Made by a program: the position numbers and the translations under genes. A DNA stretch of 40,228 nucleotides. Source: Clostridia bacterium. Lineage in GTDB: Bacteria > Bacillota > Clostridia > Christensenellales > Borkfalkiaceae. Position 1 is the first letter of the stretch. Every line of letters starts with the position of its first letter. The DNA lies in assembly GCA_017471945.1 (NCBI GenBank), contig JAFURH010000035.1, positions 1-40,228 of the forward strand, in the 5' to 3' direction. Under the pieces are notes generated by a model. It was given only the letters and a program-made list of their open reading frames with translations, ran no database searches and was not told where the DNA came from. Of this stretch, positions 33,085-40,162 are shown one piece after another.

Positions 33085-33156
33085 ACGACTCCGTCCGACG
33101 TTTTTTGGGCTGACGCCTAATTTTTGCGTACTACGCTCCGTTTTCTTCTTCCATAT

Positions 33157-33185
33157 ATTATAGCAAATTTTTTCTGCCTTTACAA
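33157..33185 (-). promoter_or_regulatory. Sigma-A promoter for the ecfA-ecfT-truA operon
   Basis: On the minus strand TTGTAA (33180-33185), 17 bases, TATAAT (33157-33162). The leader to the ATG is about 65 bases. Confidence 0.8.
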
Positions 33186-33350
33186 TGAAAATGAGGTGAA
33201 ATTATGTGTTAATCTTTTAAATTTTTGAAAAATTTTCCTCTTTTTTCAGTATTTTAGCCTTTTATAGGTCTTTTCGTCATTTATTTTTCGAATCGTTTAA
33301 CGGCTATTGATAAGTTTTTAAAATCGATTAATTTTTCTCCTTGGAAAAAC
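33186..33350. other. AT-rich divergent intergenic region
   Basis: Central part of the 322-base gap between divergent ecfA and the YitT gene. It holds an AT-only inverted repeat AAATTTTT-G-AAAAATTT near 33218-33236. No open frame or known RNA was seen. Confidence 0.5.
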
Positions 33351-33379
33351 TTGTGTTTTTTCATAAAAAGTATTATCAT
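33351..33379 (+). promoter_or_regulatory. Sigma-A-like promoter for the YitT-family gene
   Basis: TTGTGT (33351-33356), 17-base spacer, TATCAT (33374-33379), with the ATG 27 bases beyond the -10. Confidence 0.6.
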
Positions 33380-33406
33380 TGAGGTATTATTTTAGGAGAA
33401 AAAACG

Positions 33407-34441
33407 ATGCTTGAACAAGAAAATCCCTCGCAACGATTCGAACCGCAACAGACAGCCGTGGTAAACGGAAAGAAAGAAAAAGACGATTTCAGTCCCAAAA
33501 CGCTTGCCGTCGATATTTTGATCTGTTTTATCGCCGCACTTTTGGTGGCGGCGTCCCTTTTCTATTTTTCCAACTATAACCACTTCGCGCCCGGGGGCGT
33601 GACGGGTTTCGCCTCGATCGTGGGTTCGTTGGTCGCCGACGCGCTCGACCAAGATATGACCGTTTGGATGAGTATTTTTATGATCGCGTTTAACGCGCCG
33701 ATCTTTTTACTCGTGGCGATCTTCGTCAGTAAAAAAACGGGTATTATCTTGATCATCTATCTCTCCTTTCAATCCTTGCTTTTATATCTTTTTCAATATT
33801 TGAACAGCGCATACGGACTCCCCTATTACGGCGCGTTTGCGGAAAGCGGGAAATATTATTCGCCTGAAAACAACGTCGTATTCGCGGCGATCGGGGTTGG
33901 CGTGATCTCGGGGCTCGGTTTTTCGATTATGCTCAGAAGGTTCGGCGCTTCGGGCGGTACTTACGCGATCTCCTCGCTGATCAAGCACTTTAAACCGGAA
34001 AGCAATATCGCGTGGGTTTCCTTTATTATGGACGCGTCCGTCGTGATCTTTGCGATGTTTGCGTATCAATCGGGTACGAACGCCGTAATTTCCACGCTTT
34101 TGAACATTTTTATCGCGAATATGGTCGTGGATTATATGCTCCGAGGTGTAAGAAGCGGATACAAATTCGAGATCGTAACCGACAAGCCCGACGAGCTTTC
34201 CCTCGAACTTATGACCAAGCTCGGCAGAGGAGTCACCGCTTTGCGCGCGGAGGGTATGTACACGCATAAAGACCATTCGCTTTTGATCTGTATCGTGCGC
34301 AACCGCCAAGTCGGGGAATTTTTGAAGATCTTAAAAAATTACACCGCTACGTTTACGTATTCTTGCAAAGTCAACGAGGTTTACGGAAGATTCGAGGTCA
34401 AAAAGAACCTCAAGCACCATATCGGTACGAAGAAAAAATAA
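33407..34441 (+). CDS. YitT family membrane protein (DUF161 plus DUF2179)
   Basis: A 344-residue protein with about five to six membrane segments from residue 35 to 245, starting TLAVDILICFIAALLVAASLFYF, followed by a soluble C-terminal DUF2179 domain (about 255-330, VTALRAEGMYTHKDHSLLICIV). The FAPGGVTGFASIVG stretch is typical of the family. The function of YitT proteins is not established. ATG at 33407 follows TTTAGGAG. It is transcribed alone, divergent from ecfA, and ends at a strong two-way terminator. Confidence 0.9.
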   Translation: MLEQENPSQRFEPQQTAVVNGKKEKDDFSPKTLAVDILICFIAALLVAASLFYFSNYNHFAPGGVTGFASIVGSLVADALDQDMTVWMSIFMIAFNAPIFLLVAIFVSKKTGIILIIYLSFQSLLLYLFQYLNSAYGLPYYGAFAESGKYYSPENNVVFAAIGVGVISGLGFSIMLRRFGASGGTYAISSLIKHFKPESNIAWVSFIMDASVVIFAMFAYQSGTNAVISTLLNIFIANMVVDYMLRGVRSGYKFEIVTDKPDELSLELMTKLGRGVTALRAEGMYTHKDHSLLICIVRNRQVGEFLKILKNYTATFTYSCKVNEVYGRFEVKKNLKHHIGTKKK

Positions 34442-34458
34442 TTTATCCGAGTATTGAT

Positions 34459-34493
34459 AAAACGGCAACCCGAAGGTTGCCGTTTTCTTTTTT
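34459..34493. terminator. Bidirectional terminator between the YitT gene and the ComEC-like gene
   Basis: AAAACGGCAACC, loop CGAA, GGTTGCCGTTTT: a perfect 12-pair stem with T runs in both directions, between convergent genes. Confidence 0.93.
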
Positions 34494-35490
34494 ATTTCAC
34501 GATTTTCGCTTTATAGTTTCCGTCCTTGATCGTCAGCATAATGTTGCCCGATTCGTCCGTTCGAAGAATCTCCGCACCCGCTTTCGAAAGCGTTTGTTGG
34601 ACTTCGGCGGAAGGATGCCCGTATTCGTTTCCTTTGCCGACGGATACGATCGCCGTTTTCACGCCGAGGTATTCGACGAACTCCTCGCAGGTAGAATCCG
34701 CGCTCCCGTGATGGGCGACCTTCAATATCTCCGTGTTTTGAAGGGTTACGCCCACATCGCCAAACAAGCCGAGAGAATCTTCCGTGATCAGCCGCCGCTC
34801 CACCTCGCTCGAAGCGTCGCCGCAAAATATCGCGCTTACGCCTTGATAATCCAACCAAACGATCGCCGAGCCATCGTTTTCCGTCTCCGCCTCCGCGCCG
34901 CTCTCTTTGGAATAGGGATATAAAAACGTGAGCGTAAAGGGATATTTCTCCTTGGTGGAAGAGATCGTCAAATACCGCTCGGAGCGTACTTTTTTACACT
35001 CCTCGTCAAGAAGTGCGCTATAAAACGAGGCGTAATCCTGATTTACGGCAGGATCTTCAAGATTGGGATAATAGACGGTTTTTACCGTTTTATATTCGAG
35101 CACACTATCCAGTCCGCCCGCGTGATCGCCGTCTGCGTGGGTCAACAAAAGATAATCGATCGTTTGGATATCGAGCGCGTTGAGATAGCGCATTACCCGC
35201 CCGACGTTGGCTTTGCTCCCGTTCCCGCCGTCGATCATCATCGTCTTGCCGTCGGGAAGCTCTAAAAGCGTGCAATCGCCTTGTCCCACGTCGAGAAAAT
35301 GTATTCTCAACTCCCCTGCTTTACGCTCGGAAACGCTCGGCAGAGAAAAATAATATTTCCACGTATCAATAGGATATTGTGAGCTGAAAATCACCAAGCC
35401 GACAATCAGCACCACCACGCAACCCAAGATGATCCATAGAAGTTTTTTCTTTTTCTTTTCAACTTGTTTCTTTTCTGCGGCGTATCCCAT
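34492..35490 (-). CDS. Membrane-anchored metallo-beta-lactamase-fold hydrolase, ComEC C-terminal-like
   Basis: The start is taken at ATG 35490 (MGYAAEKKQVEKKKKK), just past the relQ stop; a longer frame would overlap relQ. Of 332 residues, the first 16 are basic and about 17-39 form one membrane helix. The rest is a hydrolase domain like the C-terminal part of ComEC: HFLDVGQGDCTLL, MIDGG, the metal motif LLTHADGDHAGGL, FCGDASSEVE and VAHHGSADS. With a positive N-terminus the catalytic domain should be outside the membrane. Such stand-alone proteins are often called competence-related, but the ComEC channel domain is absent. A secreted-side nuclease or phosphodiesterase is likely. Confidence 0.88.
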   Translation of the reverse strand: MGYAAEKKQVEKKKKKLLWIILGCVVVLIVGLVIFSSQYPIDTWKYYFSLPSVSERKAGELRIHFLDVGQGDCTLLELPDGKTMMIDGGNGSKANVGRVMRYLNALDIQTIDYLLLTHADGDHAGGLDSVLEYKTVKTVYYPNLEDPAVNQDYASFYSALLDEECKKVRSERYLTISSTKEKYPFTLTFLYPYSKESGAEAETENDGSAIVWLDYQGVSAIFCGDASSEVERRLITEDSLGLFGDVGVTLQNTEILKVAHHGSADSTCEEFVEYLGVKTAIVSVGKGNEYGHPSAEVQQTLSKAGAEILRTDESGNIMLTIKDGNYKAKIVK

Positions 35491-35498
35491 TTTTCTCT

Positions 35499-36203
35499 TT
35501 AACCGTTTTCTTTTGCAAATATTTCGTTCTCTTCCTGTATGATCGAATTCGGCTCTTTGCGTATTTTTTGGCACAGCCTTTGCATACGCTCTTCCACGCC
35601 GAACAAATCGTCCGCGCAAGCTTTCAGTTCAGCTCTGTACGAATCCACGAGCTCTTGATTGACTTTATACGACACCTCGTGTTCAAGACTCGCCCACATA
35701 TTCATTGAAATGGTGCGAAGCTGTATTTCTACGGGTACGCCCATTTGAATAGCGGAAAGCGACACGGGCATTTCCACGATCAGATGCAAACTTCTGTAAC
35801 CGTTGGATTTAGGCTCTTTTATATAGTCCTTTTCCGTCAACAGCCGAACGCCGTTTTGATTGAGAAACACCCGCGCGATTTTGTAGATGTCTTCCAAATA
35901 ACTGCACACGACCCGTACGCCTGCAATATCCTTGATCTGCGCAAGATTGGCAGGGATTTGCTCGTACCCTCTTCTTTTGAGTTTTTCATAGGCGCTTTCT
36001 ACCGTTTTTAAACGGGTCTGTATACTGTGGATAGGGTCGTGCCCCTGAATCATACTGAACTCGTCGTCTAAGATCTCAAAACGAGTACGGGCGGTTTTGA
36101 GCGCACCCGAATAGAGCGGCTTCCATTTTTCGTATTCTTTGATAAATTCCCCCGTAGGTTTATCGCCCGCGCGAACGGGCACATCCGTCGTTTGCTGTTG
36201 CAT
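35499..36203 (-). CDS. relQ: Small alarmone synthetase (RelQ/YjbM-like GTP pyrophosphokinase)
   Basis: A 234-residue single-domain (p)ppGpp synthetase. It transfers pyrophosphate from ATP to GTP or GDP. RelA/SpoT synthetase motifs are in order: KDIAGVRVVCSYLEDIY, EPKSNGYRSLHL and VEIQLRTISMNMWASLEHE with the catalytic Glu. The hydrolase, TGS and ACT domains of long RSH proteins are absent. ATG at 36203 follows GGAGGGAG, and a promoter lies 25 bases further. It is 8 bases ahead of the anchored hydrolase gene and evidently in the same transcript. Confidence 0.94.
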   Translation of the reverse strand: MQQQTTDVPVRAGDKPTGEFIKEYEKWKPLYSGALKTARTRFEILDDEFSMIQGHDPIHSIQTRLKTVESAYEKLKRRGYEQIPANLAQIKDIAGVRVVCSYLEDIYKIARVFLNQNGVRLLTEKDYIKEPKSNGYRSLHLIVEMPVSLSAIQMGVPVEIQLRTISMNMWASLEHEVSYKVNQELVDSYRAELKACADDLFGVEERMQRLCQKIRKEPNSIIQEENEIFAKENG

Positions 36204-36228
36204 AACTCCCTCCTATATGCTCCTATCT

Positions 36229-36257
36229 ATTATATCATAACCTATTACGAAAAGCAA
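36229..36257 (-). promoter_or_regulatory. Sigma-A promoter for relQ and the ComEC-like gene
   Basis: On the minus strand TTGCTT (36252-36257), 17 bases, TATAAT (36229-36234), giving a short leader of about 20 bases that contains the ribosome binding site. Confidence 0.8.
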
Positions 36258-36296
36258 TACGCTATTCGGGGAATTTTTAATTTTTCCAAAAATTTC

Positions 36297-36334
36297 AAAA
36301 ACGGGCCTTGAATTTTCATTCAAAGCCCGTTTTT
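36297..36334 (-). terminator. Intrinsic terminator after mrp
   Basis: On the minus strand AAAACGGGC-TTTGAAT, loop GAAA, ATTCAAG-GCCCGTTTT: a 16-pair stem with one wobble, followed by T residues. It separates mrp from relQ. Confidence 0.88.
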
Positions 36335-36337
36335 TTC

Positions 36338-37174
36338 TTATTTGAGCTCGGGAGCGTTTTCTATCTGCTTGAAAATATCCGCAAGTGCGTCCGTTTCGTA
36401 GTCCTCGATCCTGCCCTCGTCGGCAAACTCGGCGATTTTCGGATCAAGCGGAATGCGGGCGATCGCGGGAATAGCGTATTCCTTCGCTATCTCCTCTACC
36501 TTGCTACGTCCGAATACTTCGATTTTTTTACCGCAATCGGGGCAGGTGAGATAGCTCATATTTTCCACGATACCGAGCACGGGAACGTGCATTATATTCG
36601 CCATATTCACCGCTTTTTCCACGACCATTTTAACCAGATCCTGCGGCGTGGTGACGATCACGATCCCCGCAAGCGGAATACTTTGGAACACCGTGAGCGG
36701 AACGTCGCCCGTCCCGGGCGGCATATCGATAAACAACAGGTCTACGTCTTTCCAAACAACGTCCGTCCAGAACTGCATTACCGTGCCCGAAATCACCATT
36801 CCGCGCCAAATGACGGGCGTAGTCGCTTCGTCGAGCAATAAATTCATAGACATCAGCTGTATTCCCGACGGCGTTAAAACGGTATCGATCCCCGCTTCGC
36901 TGCCCGTCGCGTGGTCGGTTACGCCGAACGCGTGGGGAATGGACGGTCCCGTTACGTCCGCGTCCATTATCCCGACGGATTTTCCCTGTTTGTTGGCAAA
37001 CGACGCCAAAAGAGCGGTCGTAAAGGATTTCCCTACCCCGCCTTTGCCGCTGACGACGCCGATCACTTTTTTTATCGTAGAGTTTTTATGCGGTTCTTTC
37101 AAAAGGCTTTCCGTTTTGCGGGAAGAGCAATTCGAAGAACAACTCGAACAATTATGCGAACAATTTTCTGCCAT
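36338..37174 (-). CDS. mrp: Mrp/NBP35 family iron-sulfur cluster carrier ATPase
   Basis: A 278-residue P-loop ATPase that binds and delivers iron-sulfur clusters. The deviant Walker A is VSGKGGVGKS (41-50), followed by MDADVTGPSIPHAFG, IDMPPGTGD and the CPDC cluster motif (YLTCPDCGKK). The N-terminus is Cys-rich (CSHNCSSCSSNCSS), as in NBP35-type members. The start is ATG 37174 after GGAGAAGAAT; a longer frame upstream overlaps the promoter. It is transcribed alone, divergent from the SRP RNA gene. Confidence 0.93.
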   Translation of the reverse strand: MAENCSHNCSSCSSNCSSRKTESLLKEPHKNSTIKKVIGVVSGKGGVGKSFTTALLASFANKQGKSVGIMDADVTGPSIPHAFGVTDHATGSEAGIDTVLTPSGIQLMSMNLLLDEATTPVIWRGMVISGTVMQFWTDVVWKDVDLLFIDMPPGTGDVPLTVFQSIPLAGIVIVTTPQDLVKMVVEKAVNMANIMHVPVLGIVENMSYLTCPDCGKKIEVFGRSKVEEIAKEYAIPAIARIPLDPKIAEFADEGRIEDYETDALADIFKQIENAPELK

Positions 37175-37201
37175 ATTCTTCTCCTTTTTTAACCGTTTAT
37201 T

Positions 37202-37230
37202 ATTATAGCCCTTTCGCGCGGGTTTGTCAA
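37202..37230 (-). promoter_or_regulatory. Perfect-consensus sigma-A promoter for mrp
   Basis: On the minus strand TTGACA (37225-37230), 17 bases, TATAAT (37202-37207). Confidence 0.88.
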
Positions 37231-37303
37231 CGCATTTTTGCGTTTTTCGGGTAGGTTTGACAAAAACTGTTTTTATTTGGCTCGAAAAATCACGCAAAAA
37301 CGC

Positions 37304-37332
37304 TTGCAACTCGAACAAAAATAGTGTATAAT
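37304..37332 (+). promoter_or_regulatory. Sigma-A promoter for the SRP RNA gene
   Basis: TTGCAA (37304-37309), 17 bases, TATAAT (37327-37332). The expected start near 37339 coincides with the first base of the closing helix of the RNA. Confidence 0.88.
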
Positions 37333-37338
37333 ATACTG

Positions 37339-37606
37339 GCTGCGCGTAGGTGGGGAGTTAGCGGCACCCTGCATCCGAAATCCGCTATACGGAGCCGAAC
37401 GCCTTTCCCGACGAAGTTTATGGAAGGCTGCGCGCCGTAAGGAACGTTGATATCAAGGTCTTATGCAACGTGATGCCGTGAACCGTGTCAGGACAGGAAT
37501 GTAGCAGCTCTAAGCGGAAGTTCGCGTGTGCCATAAGGTAGCTTTGAAGGAGTCACCTGCGGCGTTTACGCTTCGGTAAATTTCGGCAAAAAAGGATCGC
37601 GCAGTT
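37339..37606 (+). ncRNA. ffs: Signal recognition particle RNA, large bacterial type with Alu domain
   Basis: The 5' part (GTAGGTGGGGAG, TAGCGGCACCCTG, AATCCGCTATA) matches the Alu domain of B. subtilis scRNA. The 3' half has GTGAACCGTGTCAGG and GTAGCAGC, the two sides of the SRP54-binding helix 8, capped by a GGAA tetraloop (37496-37499). The ends pair as CTGCGCG (37340-37346) with CGCGCAG (37598-37604), which fixes a length near 267 bases, the usual size. Below the tetraloop the pairs are ACA/TGT where B. subtilis has TCC/GGA. The RNA assembles with Ffh and targets nascent membrane proteins. Confidence 0.95.
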
Positions 37607-37615
37607 TTTTCGTTT

Positions 37616-37658
37616 AAAACGCTTCCCTCGTTAAACGAGGAAAGCGTTTTCTTTATTT
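37616..37658. terminator. Intrinsic terminator shared by SRP RNA and the convergent gene
   Basis: AAAACGCTTCCCTCGTT and AACGAGGAAAGCGTTTT form a long hairpin, followed by a T-rich stretch on the plus strand. It overlaps the last codons of the minus-strand gene at 37653 and may serve both directions. Confidence 0.88.
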
Positions 37659-38114
37659 TATAATCCCTTTTTCCGCGAGGTATTCCTCTAAAATTTTTGC
37701 GGCGGCATACACAAGCTCTCCGCACGGGCGTTTTTTATAATATTCACTCGTGCGATTCTCCGCTTCCCCGCCTACGCCGAAGGAGAGGTTTGCGCCCGTC
37801 AACAAATCGTTACAGATAAGGCTGCCGTTTTCCGCTTTAAACCTTGCGGTGAGCTCTTGAATTGCGGCGTAAGTTTGCTTCTTATTTTCGGGCGAAAGCT
37901 CGGCTTTTGCACAAATCAGCCCGTAGACTACGGCAAGTCCGCTGACCGCGCCGCAGGTCAAGCGAAGCCGCCCTAAGCCCCCTCCGAACGGCAAGGTGAT
38001 TTTAAGCAAAGCTTCTCTATCCAGTCCGCACTCTTTTTCAAACGCCAGCGCCACCGCTTGCGAGCAGGTATAGCCCGTTTCGAAATATTCTTTTGCCTTT
38101 TCTGCTCTTGACAT
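37653..38114 (-). CDS. C_GCAxxG_C_C family protein
   Basis: A 153-residue protein with the family's Cys pattern: TCSQAV near residue 16, the defining CGAVSG in LTCGAVSGLAVVYG, a further Cys in LICNDLL and PCGEL near the end. The GGGLGRLRLTCG stretch is typical. These are presumed redox-active or cofactor-binding proteins of unknown role. ATG at 38114 follows GGAG by nine bases. The start codon lies within the -35 hexamer of the divergent promoter for the next gene. Confidence 0.9.
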   Translation of the reverse strand: MSRAEKAKEYFETGYTCSQAVALAFEKECGLDREALLKITLPFGGGLGRLRLTCGAVSGLAVVYGLICAKAELSPENKKQTYAAIQELTARFKAENGSLICNDLLTGANLSFGVGGEAENRTSEYYKKRPCGELVYAAAKILEEYLAEKGIIK

Positions 38115-38136
38115 TTTCGTTTTCTCCTGTTATAAT
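38108..38136 (+). promoter_or_regulatory. Perfect-consensus sigma-A promoter for the phosphopantetheinyl transferase gene
   Basis: TTGACA (38108-38113), 17-base spacer, TATAAT (38131-38136). The gene's ATG begins only six bases after the -10 element, so the transcript should start at or next to the start codon. The -35 hexamer contains the start codon of the divergent gene. Confidence 0.85.
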
Positions 38137-38142
38137 AAAGAT

Positions 38143-38628
38143 ATGATCGAAATTTTTTACACGGAGCGCAACGCCTTTTCTTCGACCGAAAGCGCGCTAC
38201 GCAAAATTTTTTCAGAGCGTTACGGGATAAAAAACGCCGAATTTTACCGAAACGAACACGGCAAACCGTTTTTGAAAAACGGCACACCGTTCTTTTCCGT
38301 TTCGCATACGGAAAAGCTCTTTTTCGTCGCGGTTTCCTCTCAGCCCGTCGGGTTGGACGCAGAAGAAAGGACGAGAAAGGTAAATTTTCTTCCGATCGTG
38401 AAAAAATACCCCTTTTTCTCCCCTGCGCCCGAAAACGCAGAAGCGTTTTTGCGGGAATGGACTGTGTTCGAAAGCGCCGTAAAGTATTTGGGCGAAAGTA
38501 TCGCAATCGTCGGCAAACGGCTTTTAAAAAACGACCCTGCGTTTTGCTTTGCCTCGTTTGAGAAAGACGGGCATTTCATAAGCGTATGCACGAAAGAAAA
38601 ATCGCCCGTGCATTTCGTGCGTTTTTAA
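38143..38628 (+). CDS. 4'-phosphopantetheinyl transferase superfamily protein (Sfp-like, short)
   Basis: This type of enzyme moves the phosphopantetheine arm of CoA to a carrier protein. Family blocks are present: NEHGKPFLKN, FFSVSHTEKL, VGLDAEE with the magnesium ligands D72 and E74, and REWTVFESAVKYLG with W106, E110 and K114. The Lys that precedes the Glu in the WxxKE motif of Sfp is Phe here (F109). At 161 residues it is much shorter than Sfp (~224), with a small C-terminal half. No ribosome binding site precedes the ATG, in keeping with a leaderless transcript. Its carrier-protein target is not in the window. Confidence 0.85.
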   Translation: MIEIFYTERNAFSSTESALRKIFSERYGIKNAEFYRNEHGKPFLKNGTPFFSVSHTEKLFFVAVSSQPVGLDAEERTRKVNFLPIVKKYPFFSPAPENAEAFLREWTVFESAVKYLGESIAIVGKRLLKNDPAFCFASFEKDGHFISVCTKEKSPVHFVRF

Positions 38629-38640
38629 TATTATATCACT

Positions 38641-38677
38641 TTCCCCTGCGTTTTGCAAGGGAATTTTATTTTTTTGC
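38641..38677 (+). terminator. Intrinsic terminator after the phosphopantetheinyl transferase gene
   Basis: TTCCC-CTGC and GCAA-GGGAA arms around GTTTT, followed by a long T-rich tract. Confidence 0.8.
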
Positions 38678-38687
38678 GTTCATTTGA

Positions 38688-38716
38688 TTGATTATTTTTC
38701 GGAAATTTGCTACACT
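38688..38716 (+). promoter_or_regulatory. Sigma-A promoter for mtnN-ung
   Basis: TTGATT (38688-38693), 17 bases, TACACT (38711-38716). The leader is about 50 bases and has a small GCGC hairpin. Confidence 0.7.
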
Positions 38717-38773
38717 ATTTTGAGAGGAAATAAAAACGCGCGTAGATATGCGCATATAAGAAGGAGTTTTAAT

Positions 38774-39430
38774 ATGATCGGTGCTGTGATTGCAATGCAA
38801 AGCGAAGCGGATATTCTGCTGGACGAAATGAAAATCTTCCGTTCTTTAACGGTTAGCGGTAAAAAAGTTTGGGTCGGAGAAGCTTACGGCAAAGAAGTTG
38901 CGGTTTGCGTTTGCGGAGTCGGAAAAGTCAACGCCGCGCTCGGGGCGCAACTTTTGATCAGTAAATTCGACGCGGAAAAGCTTTTGAATTTCGGCGTGGC
39001 GGGCGGACTTAACGAGAACACGAAGCTTTGCGCGGTGTACCAAATCGGGCAAGCCGTGCAATTCGATTTCGATTTAACCCAACTCAACGGCACGAAGATC
39101 GGCACGCTCGACGAATACGCGGAAAATTATCTCGCGCTTCATCTTTTTAAGGCGGACTTCCCCGTCCGTTTGCTCGGCACGTCCGACAGATTTAACGATT
39201 CCCCCGTAGACTACAAGCTTTTAACGGAAGAGTTAAACGCGGATATCCGCGATATGGAAGGCGCGGCGGTCGTTCAGGCGGCGTACGCGGCTAAATTGCC
39301 CGTATTTTCCGTGAAAGCCATTTCCGACGTAGCGGGAAGCGGGAGCACGACCGAGCAATTCTTACAAAATAAGGACAAGGCTTTGAAAAATCTGCAAAAG
39401 GCTTTGCCCCAAATTTTCGAAGAACTTTAA
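38774..39430 (+). CDS. mtnN: 5'-methylthioadenosine/S-adenosylhomocysteine nucleosidase
   Basis: MtnN cleaves adenine from methylthioadenosine and S-adenosylhomocysteine, clearing by-products of SAM use. E11 (AMQSE) is the catalytic acid, GVGKVNAA and FGVAGGLN form the phosphate/ribose site, and RDMEGAAVVQAAY and AISD carry the substrate-binding Glu and Asp. The start is ATG 38774, eight bases after AAGGAG; the frame upstream crosses the promoter. The 218-residue length is slightly short for the family (~230). It shares a transcript with ung, 14 bases on. Confidence 0.95.
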   Translation: MIGAVIAMQSEADILLDEMKIFRSLTVSGKKVWVGEAYGKEVAVCVCGVGKVNAALGAQLLISKFDAEKLLNFGVAGGLNENTKLCAVYQIGQAVQFDFDLTQLNGTKIGTLDEYAENYLALHLFKADFPVRLLGTSDRFNDSPVDYKLLTEELNADIRDMEGAAVVQAAYAAKLPVFSVKAISDVAGSGSTTEQFLQNKDKALKNLQKALPQIFEEL

Positions 39431-39444
39431 AAGGAGTGCCGAAA

Positions 39445-40113
39445 ATGGTTGATTTGGGCGATTGGAACGAAGTACTCGCGCCGCTGTTCGCGGACGAGAG
39501 ATATAAAAAAATCCGTCGGTTTTTGATCGACGAATATAATAATTACACGGTATATCCCGATATGTACGATTTATATAACTGTTTCCGCTTTACGCCGTTT
39601 GAAAAGCTCAAAGTCGTACTGCTAGGACAAGACCCCTATCACGGACCGCGGCAAGCGCACGGGCTTTGTTTTTCCGTTCAGGACGGCGTGCCGAATCCCC
39701 CGTCGCTTGAAAACATTTTCAAAGAACTGCAAAGCGATATCGGCTGCGAATTGCCGAAGAGCGGGAATTTAACGAAATGGGCAAAGGAAGGCGTTTTGCT
39801 TTTGAACACTTCTTTGACCGTTCGCGAGCATCAGGCGAATTCCCATTCCAAATGCGGTTGGGCGTGGTTTACCGACAGCGTGATTTCCTTGATTTCCGAA
39901 AAGAAGGAACACGTAGTGTTTATCCTTTGGGGCGGAAACGCGCGGAGTAAAAAGCCGTTGATCGATAAAAGCAAACACTATATTATCGAAAGCGTACACC
40001 CTTCGCCGCTCTCGGCGTACAACGGATTTTTCGGGTCTAAGCCTTTTTCCAAAACGAACGAATATCTTACCCGAAACGGTTTAGAGCCGATCGATTGGGA
40101 TTTGACGAAATAA
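39445..40113 (+). CDS. ung: Uracil-DNA glycosylase (family 1)
   Basis: Ung removes uracil from DNA and starts base-excision repair. The water-activating motif GQDPYHG is at 61-67 with catalytic D63, and HPSPLSAYNGFFG carries the His of the minor-groove loop; LNTSLTVREH and FILWGGNA are also family blocks. The start is ATG 39445, eight bases after AAGGAG; a GTG at 39436 overlaps that site and is rejected. 222 residues is normal. Confidence 0.97.
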   Translation: MVDLGDWNEVLAPLFADERYKKIRRFLIDEYNNYTVYPDMYDLYNCFRFTPFEKLKVVLLGQDPYHGPRQAHGLCFSVQDGVPNPPSLENIFKELQSDIGCELPKSGNLTKWAKEGVLLLNTSLTVREHQANSHSKCGWAWFTDSVISLISEKKEHVVFILWGGNARSKKPLIDKSKHYIIESVHPSPLSAYNGFFGSKPFSKTNEYLTRNGLEPIDWDLTK

Positions 40114-40123
40114 ATAAAATAAT

Positions 40124-40155
40124 ACCGCCCGCAAGTATGCGGGCGGTTTTCGTTT
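40124..40155. terminator. Terminator between ung and the convergent gene at the right edge
   Basis: ACCGCCCGCA, loop AGTA, TGCGGGCGGT: a perfect ten-pair stem followed by TTTCGTTT on plus. On minus it is followed by an AT-rich tract. Confidence 0.88.
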
Positions 40156-40162
40156 GCGAGTT

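Noticed and set aside
38684-38773. Thirty extra N-terminal codons of mtnN
   Set aside because: They overlap the promoter and leader. The ATG at 38774 has AAGGAG at the right distance and gives the normal MTAN start.
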